Assembly: GCF_049943335.1 (NCBI RefSeq)
Contig: NZ_JBNFVY010000018.1
Coordinates: forward strand, 1-18,984
Length of the DNA: 18,984 bases
Origin: JBNFVY01 sp049943335
GTDB lineage: Bacteria > Pseudomonadota > Alphaproteobacteria > Rhodobacterales > Rhodobacteraceae
Direction: 5' to 3'
Below are positions 14,982 through 18,984 of this stretch, piece by piece (positions within the stretch are counted from its first letter, which is position 1; each line of letters begins with the position of its first letter). Made by a program: the position numbers and the translations under genes. Under the pieces are notes generated by a model. That model made no database searches, was not told where the DNA came from, and saw nothing but the letters and a program-made list of their open reading frames with translations.

Positions 14982-15052
14982 ATTAAAAGGCAGGACAACC
15001 CGCCATGCCGTGCAATCGTCGGTGTTCACGAAACGGTGCACGGCCAAAATCA

Positions 15053-15081
15053 AAAAAGGCACCACATTCGGGTGCCTTTTT
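15053..15081 (-). terminator. Rho-independent terminator of rplKA, probably bidirectional
   Basis: A perfect 11-bp stem, AAAAAGGCACC (15053-15063) and GGTGCCTTTTT (15071-15081), encloses a 7-nt loop. It begins 25 bp after the rplA stop. T-runs are present on both strands (six on the minus strand, five on the plus), so it could stop transcription in both directions. Confidence 0.9.
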
Positions 15082-15105
15082 CGTGTTCTTGCCTGATCGC
15101 GCGGA

Positions 15106-15804
15106 TCAGTTGCCGGTCGCGCTGTCGACGTTGATCGACACGCCCGGACCCATGGTCGATGAGATCGAGACCTTTTTCATGTAGGGCCCCTTGGCACCCG
15201 ACGGCTTGGCCTTTTGGACCGCATCCACGAAAGCGCGGACATTTTCGATCAGCTTGGCTTCGTCGAACGATGCCTTGCCGACACCAGCGTGCACTACACC
15301 GGCTTTTTCCGCCTTGAACTGCACCTCGCCGCCCTTGGCAGCCTGAACAGCTTGGGCGACATCCATGGTCACGGTGCCGACCTTGGGGTTCGGCATCAGG
15401 TTGCGCGGCCCCAGAACCTTGCCCAGACGGCCAACGATCGGCATCATGTCGGGGGTGGCGATGCAGCGATCAAAATCGATTGTGCCGCCCTGAACGGTTT
15501 CCATCAGGTCTTCGGCGCCCACGATATCGGCCCCGGCTTCCTTGGCCTCATCCGCCTTGGCGCCGCGCGCAAAGACAGCAACGCGCACGTCCTTGCCAGT
15601 GCCGTTGGGCAGGCTGACAACGCCGCGCACCATCTGGTCAGCGTGACGGGGATCGACGCCCAGGTTCAGGGCAATTTCGACCGTTTCGTCGAATTTGGCC
15701 GTTGCATTACCCTTGACCAGGGCAACAGCGTCCTCAACCGACAGGTCTTCCTTGCCGGCAAAAGCTTCGCGAATGGCAGCGGTACGTTTTCCGAGTTTAG
15801 CCAT
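15106..15804 (-). CDS. rplA: 50S ribosomal protein L1
   Basis: A 232-residue L1, the mobile stalk protein at the ribosomal E site and, in many bacteria, the translational repressor of its own operon. The family signature is clear in the middle of the protein (GRLGKVLGPRNLMPNPKVGT), and the N-terminus MAKLGKRTAAIREAF is typical. The ATG at 15802-15804 is three bases past the rplK stop codon, and its AAAGGG ribosome binding site lies inside the end of rplK, so the two are translationally coupled. A strong terminator follows 25 bp after the stop. Confidence 0.98.
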   Translation of the reverse strand: MAKLGKRTAAIREAFAGKEDLSVEDAVALVKGNATAKFDETVEIALNLGVDPRHADQMVRGVVSLPNGTGKDVRVAVFARGAKADEAKEAGADIVGAEDLMETVQGGTIDFDRCIATPDMMPIVGRLGKVLGPRNLMPNPKVGTVTMDVAQAVQAAKGGEVQFKAEKAGVVHAGVGKASFDEAKLIENVRAFVDAVQKAKPSGAKGPYMKKVSISSTMGPGVSINVDSATGN

Positions 15805-15807
15805 GAC

Positions 15808-16236
15808 TTACCCTTTCACCTCGATGCCCATCGACCGGGCCGAACCGATGATGATCAGCATTGCAGCTTCCACATCATTGGCGTTCAGATCCTTCATCTT
15901 GGCTTCCGCGATCTCGCGCACCTGCTTGGCGGTGACCGAACCGGCGGTCTCGCGACCGGGGGTGTTGGCGCCCGACTTCAGCTTGGCAGCCTTCTTGAGG
16001 TAATAAGACGCAGGCGGCGTCTTGATATCCATCGTGAAGGATTTGTCCTGGTAATAGGTGATCACGGTCGGGCACGGCGCACCGGGCTCCATCTCTTGCG
16101 TCTTGGCGTTGAACGCCTTGCAAAATTCCATGATGTTGATCCCGCGCTGACCCAGTGCGGGGCCGACGGGCGGCGACGGGTTTGCCTGACCGGCGGGCAC
16201 TTGCAGCTTCATCTTGCCTGCGAGCTTCTTGGCCAT
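15808..16236 (-). CDS. rplK: 50S ribosomal protein L11
   Basis: A 142-residue L11, part of the GTPase-associated centre where it binds the thiostrepton loop of 23S rRNA. I chose the ATG at 16234-16236 (MAKKLAGKMKLQVPAGQANP) with GGAGAAGG just before it; the in-frame ATG ten codons upstream adds residues not found in L11. The proline-rich N-terminal motif (PAGQANPSPPVGPALGQRGIN) and the C-terminal rRNA-binding domain (AGSVTAKQVREIAEAKMKDL onward) are intact. The upstream spacer of about 130 bp to nusG contains the hairpin GCGCCC/GGGCGC at 16341-16356. L1 in other bacteria represses rplK-rplA; I see no clear copy of its target. Confidence 0.98.
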   Translation of the reverse strand: MAKKLAGKMKLQVPAGQANPSPPVGPALGQRGINIMEFCKAFNAKTQEMEPGAPCPTVITYYQDKSFTMDIKTPPASYYLKKAAKLKSGANTPGRETAGSVTAKQVREIAEAKMKDLNANDVEAAMLIIIGSARSMGIEVKG

Positions 16237-16340
16237 TGGCCTTCTCCTTTTCCAACACCCGGACAAACGCGTCTGCCGGGCCGTTCATGTTGTGTGGTCT
16301 GGTCCGAACGGCGCGCCGCCCTCGCCTCCCACAATCGGGT

Positions 16341-16356
16341 GCGCCCTGTTGGGCGC
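16341..16356 (-). promoter_or_regulatory. Hairpin between nusG and rplK
   Basis: GCGCCC (16341-16346) and GGGCGC (16351-16356) form a perfect 6-bp stem with a TGTT loop, ten bases after the nusG stop codon. No T-run follows on the minus strand, so it is at most a pause, processing or Rho-related site. Confidence 0.4.
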
Positions 16357-16365
16357 GATCACGGG

Positions 16366-16899
16366 TCAGCTTCGCTTGCTGACCTGCGTGAATTCCAGTT
16401 CGACCGGGGTGGCCCGGCCAAAGATCGACACCGTGACCTTGAGGCGCTGGTTGTCATCGTCCACGTCTTCGACCATGCCGTCGAAGCCTTCGAACGGACC
16501 GTCGTTGACGGATACGTTTTCGCCGACCTCAAAGGAAATCAGCGTCCGGGGCGCTTCGGCACCTTCTTCGACGCGGTTGAGGATCTGGTTCACCTCTTCG
16601 TCGCGCATTGGCATCGGTTTGCCCTGCGCGCCAAGAAAGCCGGTGACGCGGTTGGTCGAATTGATCAGGTGATAGCCCTGGTCGGTCATCTCCATGCGCA
16701 CCAGCACATAGCCCGGCATAAAGCGGCGCTCGGTCGTGACCTTCTTGCCACGGCGCACTTCGATCACTTCCTCGGTGGGGACCAGAACCTCTTCGATCTG
16801 ATCCTCAAGGCCGTTTTCTTCGACAGCGTGCTTGATCTGCTCGGCGACTTTCTTCTCGAAATTCGAGAGAACGCTTACCGAATACCAACGCTTCGCCAT
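16366..16899 (-). CDS. nusG: Transcription termination/antitermination protein NusG
   Basis: A 177-residue NusG, the universally conserved elongation factor that bridges the polymerase clamp, suppresses pausing, and couples to Rho or to ribosomal protein S10. The N-terminal NGN domain (MAKRWYSVSVLSNFEKKVAE, with RRFMPGYVLVRMEM) covers about residues 1-110. A KOW domain follows (VGENVSVNDGPFEGFDGMVE, about 123-177). Start ATG at 16897-16899; AAGGA lies about 11 bases upstream, a somewhat long spacing. It follows secE after 171 bp, a longer gap than usual, which holds a terminator-like hairpin. Confidence 0.97.
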   Translation of the reverse strand: MAKRWYSVSVLSNFEKKVAEQIKHAVEENGLEDQIEEVLVPTEEVIEVRRGKKVTTERRFMPGYVLVRMEMTDQGYHLINSTNRVTGFLGAQGKPMPMRDEEVNQILNRVEEGAEAPRTLISFEVGENVSVNDGPFEGFDGMVEDVDDDNQRLKVTVSIFGRATPVELEFTQVSKRS

Positions 16900-16972
16900 A
16901 TGCCCGTCGTCCTTTATCTGCGCCTTTTTCAGGCCCTGTTAGTTTCGGCGGTTTCGCCGCCACGCGCCGAAC

Positions 16973-17006
16973 AAAAAGCGGCGTGCGACCAGAATCGTTG
17001 CACGCC
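16973..17006 (-). terminator. Terminator-like attenuator between secE and nusG
   Basis: On the minus strand a perfect 7-bp stem GGCGTGC/GCACGCC (17000-17006 with 16980-16986), with a 13-nt loop, is followed two bases later by five T. That is the form of a modest Rho-independent terminator. It begins 64 bp after the secE stop. Since no strong promoter is evident between it and nusG, it probably attenuates and does not fully separate the two genes. A smaller GGCGG/CCGCC hairpin follows at about 16947-16961. Confidence 0.45.
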
Positions 17007-17070
17007 TCGCTCGGAAATCCCGCCCGCATTAGCCGCCTGCGCGCGCGAGTTCAACCTTTTTGGCCGCGAT

Positions 17071-17265
17071 TTACTGCGCCGCGAATTCCAGAAGACCCTG
17101 AAAGCCGCTGCGGATCAGAAGATCGACCAGAAAAAAGAACACCGACGTCAGTGCGGCCATGATGAAAACCATGACGGTTGTCAGCACCACTTCGCGGCGG
17201 GTCGGCCATACGACCTTGGCGATCTCGGCGCGGGTCTGCTGGATGAACTGTAGCGGGTTGGCCAT
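17071..17265 (-). CDS. secE: Preprotein translocase subunit SecE
   Basis: A 64-residue SecE, the small essential subunit that clamps the SecY channel in the inner membrane. I chose the ATG at 17263-17265 (MANPLQFIQQTRAEIAKVVW) with AGGGG seven bases before it; the in-frame ATG 19 codons upstream would give an extension foreign to the family. The amphipathic helix containing the conserved VVWPTRREV is at residues 18-26, and one membrane helix spans about 27-51. This is the short one-helix form; E. coli SecE has three helices. It lies 89 bp after tRNA-Trp and probably shares its transcript. Confidence 0.96.
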   Translation of the reverse strand: MANPLQFIQQTRAEIAKVVWPTRREVVLTTVMVFIMAALTSVFFFLVDLLIRSGFQGLLEFAAQ

Positions 17266-17354
17266 ATCGATCCCCTGAAGGCTGGTCGTCGTGTGGAGGG
17301 TCAGATACGCGCTCGGCCGCACGAATTCAACCTTGGATTTGGCGGAAACCGGCC

Positions 17355-17430
17355 TGGCAGGGGCAGCAGGGTTCGAACCCGCGACCTACGGTTTTGGAGA
17401 CCGTCGCTCTACCAACTGAGCTATACCCCT
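17355..17430 (-). tRNA. trnW: tRNA-Trp (anticodon CCA)
   Basis: A complete 76-nt cloverleaf on the minus strand. The acceptor arm pairs AGGGGTA (17424-17430) with TGCCCCT (17359-17365), followed by discriminator G and an encoded CCA (17355-17357). The D arm has AGCTCAGTTGGTAGAGC, the anticodon arm has ACGGT-CTCCAAA-ACCGT with anticodon CCA, and the T arm has GGGTTCGAACCC. It lies just upstream of secE, as in many alphaproteobacteria, and must be cut out of the secE precursor if the two are co-transcribed. Confidence 0.98.
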
Positions 17431-17443
17431 AAGGCCGATGCGC

Positions 17444-17472
17444 TGATTACGTCACCGGCTGGCCAAGATCAA
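17444..17472 (-). promoter_or_regulatory. Candidate promoter of tRNA-Trp and secE
   Basis: On the minus strand TTGATC (17467-17472) and TAATCA (17444-17449) are 17 bp apart and would start transcription about seven bases before the tRNA. The -35 shares TTGA with the consensus; the -10 is poor. The -35 overlaps the stop codon of the acetyltransferase gene. The alternative is read-through from that gene. Confidence 0.35.
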
Positions 17473-18137
17473 GGGCTTTCGATGCGTTCAAGCGTATCGC
17501 GCAGTGCCTTTTCGTCATGTCCGGCCAAAAGCGGCACCAGGGCGCGGATATCATCCAGCGGCCGGTCCCACCATGCCAAGCGATCAAGTTGCGCGCACAG
17601 GTCTTGATCAAACCGCGCCCGGATCACGCGGGCCGGGTTGCCGGCCACCACGTGCCAATCGGGCACGTCCCGCGTGACAACCGCCCCGGCCCCGACGATC
17701 ACGCCGTTCCCGATTGTCACGCCCGGCAAGACCATCGCGCCATGCCCGGTCCAGACATCATTGCCGATCACCGTATCGCAGCCGCGCGAAAATTCCTCGG
17801 CGAAATGGGGCATCTGATCGTGATCGAATATGGCGAACGGGTAGGTCGTGAACCAGTTTAGCGGATGATTGGCAGACGACGTGATGAACCGCGTGCCATG
17901 CGCAAACTGACAAAACCGGCCAATGCGCAAGCGTTCCGGCGCGCCGGGATGCAGATAGGGGGCGATACGGGCCGCATAGTCTGCGACGGGTTCGAAATCA
18001 TTGTAATATGTGAAGTCACCGACATCGATATTCGGGTGATCGATGACAGCCGACAACCAGACGGTGTCTGGATGGGTTTGCCCATCCGGCAGGGTGATTG
18101 GATGACGCAGGCGCGCGTCGAGAAACCCGTGGGGCAT
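17469..18137 (-). CDS. CatB-related O-acetyltransferase (xenobiotic acetyltransferase family)
   Basis: A 222-residue left-handed beta-helix acetyltransferase. Imperfect hexapeptide repeats are seen at about residues 70-80 and 122-155 (VIGNDVWTGHGAMVLPGVTI, then GNGVIVGAGAVVT), ending in the family signature VVAGNPARVIR at 163-173. The sequence TSSANHPLNWFTTYPF carries His91, the probable catalytic base by analogy with CatB/Vat enzymes, which acetylate chloramphenicol or streptogramin A; chromosomal relatives often have unknown substrates. The ATG at 18135-18137 has AGGAG six bases upstream. The gene sits between the upstream tuf and tRNA-Trp, where tuf usually adjoins the tRNA, so it looks inserted (inference). 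Its leader has an inverted repeat and a short upstream frame suggesting translational control. Confidence 0.88.
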   Translation of the reverse strand: MPHGFLDARLRHPITLPDGQTHPDTVWLSAVIDHPNIDVGDFTYYNDFEPVADYAARIAPYLHPGAPERLRIGRFCQFAHGTRFITSSANHPLNWFTTYPFAIFDHDQMPHFAEEFSRGCDTVIGNDVWTGHGAMVLPGVTIGNGVIVGAGAVVTRDVPDWHVVAGNPARVIRARFDQDLCAQLDRLAWWDRPLDDIRALVPLLAGHDEKALRDTLERIESP

Positions 18138-18178
18138 GCTGAACTCCTGATTGCGAATTGCGTGTGGATCAGTTCAGC
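18138..18178 (-). promoter_or_regulatory. Inverted repeat masking the acetyltransferase ribosome binding site
   Basis: GCTGAACT (18138-18145) and AGTTCAGC (18171-18178) are perfect reverse complements with a 25-nt spacer. In the minus-strand RNA the 3' arm lies directly against the acetyltransferase ATG and includes the last two bases of its AGGAG, so pairing would hinder initiation. The 5' arm covers the last codons of a 6-codon upstream frame. This arrangement resembles the translational attenuators of inducible resistance genes; the regulatory role is inference. Confidence 0.45.
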
Positions 18179-18189
18179 GGCTTGTTCAT
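18169..18189 (-). CDS. Possible leader peptide of the acetyltransferase gene
   Basis: A 6-codon frame, ATG to TGA, encoding MNKPLN. GGAGGG lies four bases before its ATG, a better ribosome binding site than many genes here have. Its last codons and stop lie in the 5' arm of the inverted repeat 18138-18178. An in-frame ATG four codons upstream would give MEGAMNKPLN. Such a short frame can arise by chance. Confidence 0.3.
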   Translation of the reverse strand: MNKPLN

Positions 18190-18212
18190 CGCACCCTCCA
18201 TTGGATTTCCCC

Positions 18213-18242
18213 ATTCTAGCGGAAAACCGCGTGGTTGCGCAA
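18213..18242 (-). promoter_or_regulatory. Candidate promoter of the acetyltransferase gene
   Basis: On the minus strand TAGAAT (18213-18218), five of six matches to the -10 consensus, lies 18 bp from TTGCGC (18237-18242), a weak -35. Transcription would start near 18206, giving a leader of about 70 nt that contains the upstream frame and the inverted repeat. Confidence 0.42.
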
Positions 18243-18249
18243 TTGCCGC

Positions 18250-18275
18250 GGAACTCTGCGCGCCGTACCCCCGTT
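18250..18275 (+). promoter_or_regulatory. EcfG-type stress promoter of the DUF892 gene
   Basis: GGAAC at 18250-18254 and CGTT at 18272-18275 are exactly 17 bp apart, matching the GGAAC-N16/17-CGTT pattern of promoters read by EcfG, the sigma factor of the alphaproteobacterial general stress response. Transcription would start near 18282, leaving a short leader with AGGAGG at 18294-18299. It overlaps no gene, and it is placed correctly for the plus-strand gene. Recognition depends on the genome having an EcfG, which cannot be seen here. Confidence 0.5.
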
Positions 18276-18304
18276 GATTGGGCAGATGAAAACAGGAGGA
18301 CCAC

Positions 18305-18799
18305 ATGGCACTTCACGATCTGAAAGACGTTTACCACGACATGCTTCAGGACCTGTACAGCGCCTGCAAGCAATCGCTTGATGCGACCACCGAACTGGGC
18401 CGCCACGCAAAGAACGACGATGTACAAAAAGCCCTGAAGAACGGCGCAACCGGCATCGCCGACGGCATGGAGGCGCTAACCGGCCTGTGCAACGACCACG
18501 GCCTGGATCCCGAAGGCGAGCACTGCAAAGGGATGGAAGGCCTGGTGGCCGAAGCCCGCGCCCACGCGATCAAAGAAGACTTCGGCGATGCAGACGCGCG
18601 TGATGCAATGATCATCGCGCAGTACCAACGGATGGTGCACTACGCGCTGGCCGGCTACGGCACCCTGGTGGCCTTTGCCAACCGGCTTGGCCTGGACGGC
18701 GACGCGGCGGTGCTGGAAAAATGCCTGGACGAAACCTACGATGGTGACCGGCACATGACCCAGATTGCCACGCACGGGATCAACAAAGCCGCCGCCTGA
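18305..18799 (+). CDS. DUF892 ferritin-like protein (YciE/YciF-type)
   Basis: A 164-residue, mostly helical cytoplasmic protein of the ferritin-like DUF892 family, members of which are linked to stress responses; no reaction is established. Family landmarks are LQDLYSACKQ at 14-23, EHCKGMEGLV at 72-81, the MVHYALAGYGTL segment at 110-121 and LEKCLDETYDGDRHMTQIA at 137-155. Compared with the family pattern as I remember it, several carboxylate and histidine positions that would bind two irons are replaced (for example AEK becomes ACK at Cys21, and VEHYE becomes MVHYA). The ATG has a perfect AGGAGG five bases upstream. It is the only confident plus-strand gene in the window. A strong terminator follows, shared with the convergent tuf. 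Confidence 0.88.
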   Translation: MALHDLKDVYHDMLQDLYSACKQSLDATTELGRHAKNDDVQKALKNGATGIADGMEALTGLCNDHGLDPEGEHCKGMEGLVAEARAHAIKEDFGDADARDAMIIAQYQRMVHYALAGYGTLVAFANRLGLDGDAAVLEKCLDETYDGDRHMTQIATHGINKAAA

Positions 18800-18840
18800 A
18801 TAGCCTGATCGTCAGCGATTTTCGCTGTGCGGTGACATCC

Positions 18841-18874
18841 AAAACAAAAGGGCCGCTGAAACCAGCGGCCCTTT
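18841..18874. terminator. Bidirectional terminator between the DUF892 gene and tuf
   Basis: A perfect 12-bp stem, AAAGGGCCGCTG (18847-18858) and CAGCGGCCCTTT (18863-18874), has an AAAC loop. On the minus strand it ends TTTTGTTTT, which suits tuf (stop 22 bp before the hairpin). On the plus strand the T-run is shorter and interrupted, but it can still serve the DUF892 gene 48 bp upstream. Confidence 0.9.
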
Positions 18875-18895
18875 CCTGTTTCTGCCCGTCCCGGC

Positions 18896-18984
18896 TTACT
18901 CGATGATTTTCGAGACGACGCCGGAGCCTACGGTGCGGCCGCCTTCGCGGATGGCGAAGCGCAGGCCGTCTTCCATGGCGATCG
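18896..18984 (-). CDS. tuf: Elongation factor Tu, C-terminal fragment (second tuf copy)
   Basis: The minus strand encodes the last residues of EF-Tu, IAMEDGLRFAIREGGRTVGS followed by GVVSKIIE and a TAA stop at 18896-18898; the rest lies beyond the window. The sequence matches the end of domain III of EF-Tu. It points the same way as the tuf copy at 1-95, so the two are direct repeats about 18.8 kb apart. A strong terminator follows, so the tRNA-Trp/secE region is probably not read from this gene. Only the C-terminus is visible. Confidence 0.96.
   Translation of the reverse strand, partial: IAMEDGLRFAIREGGRTVGSGVVSKIIE

Larger units (their letters stand above)
14737..15052. other. rplA-rplJ spacer with the rplJ leader
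   Basis: About 315 bp without a certain gene. It must hold the rplJ promoter, because the rplK-rplA transcript ends at the terminator just upstream. The best minus-strand candidate is TTGTCC (14993-14998), 17 bp, TAAAGA (14970-14975), which is only a partial match. On the plus strand TATAAC at 14840-14845 resembles a -10 box, without a good -35, upstream of a 31-codon reading frame (14886-14981) listed separately. Confidence 0.45.

Noticed and set aside
15214..17253. 679-codon plus-strand open frame across rplA, rplK, nusG and secE
   Set aside because: It crosses four certain genes and their spacers on the opposite strand, and its product resembles no protein.

Overview
The window is a chromosomal segment from an alphaproteobacterium, very probably a Rhodobacterales (Roseobacter-like) species. 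The grounds are the protein sequences themselves (RpoB about 1379 aa, RpoC 1414 aa, a 64-aa SecE with one membrane helix), a GC content near 60% in the housekeeping genes, and the order tuf, tRNA-Trp, secE, nusG, rplKAJL, rpoBC, rpsLG, fusA, tuf. Almost everything is on the minus strand, so transcription runs from high to low coordinates.

Layout in transcription order: the 3' end of one tuf copy (18896-18984); a short plus-strand gene for a DUF892 ferritin-like protein (18305-18799); a CatB-type O-acetyltransferase (17469-18137); tRNA-Trp(CCA) (17355-17430); secE and nusG; rplK-rplA, closed by a strong hairpin terminator at 15053-15081; rplJ-rplL, rpoB and rpoC, closed by a strong terminator at 5050-5079; a gene-poor stretch (3379-5048) with one lower-GC glyoxalase/bleomycin-resistance-like gene; a clear sigma-70 promoter at 3350-3378; then rpsL, rpsG, fusA and the start of a second tuf copy (1-95). 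The whole rpo/str block is therefore bracketed by two tuf genes in the same orientation.

The genes form the core gene-expression machinery: ribosomal stalk and L1/L11 arms, RNA polymerase beta and beta', the decoding and head proteins S12 and S7, EF-G, EF-Tu, NusG and the SecE translocon subunit. Hairpins between rplA/rplJ, rplL/rpoB, secE/nusG and rplK/nusG, and a structured rpsL leader, suggest segment-by-segment control.

The most interesting signals are in the accessory parts. The CatB-like gene has a leader with the layout of a translational attenuator: a 6-codon upstream reading frame with a good ribosome binding site, whose end lies in one arm of an 8-bp inverted repeat, while the other arm abuts the acetyltransferase start codon. 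The DUF892 gene is preceded by GGAAC-N17-CGTT, the pattern of the alphaproteobacterial general stress response sigma factor EcfG. The glyoxalase-like gene is flanked by three inverted repeats built on CCAAAAA/TTTTTGG. A 31-codon plus-strand reading frame lies between rplJ and rplA. I found no insertion sequence, CRISPR array or phage gene.
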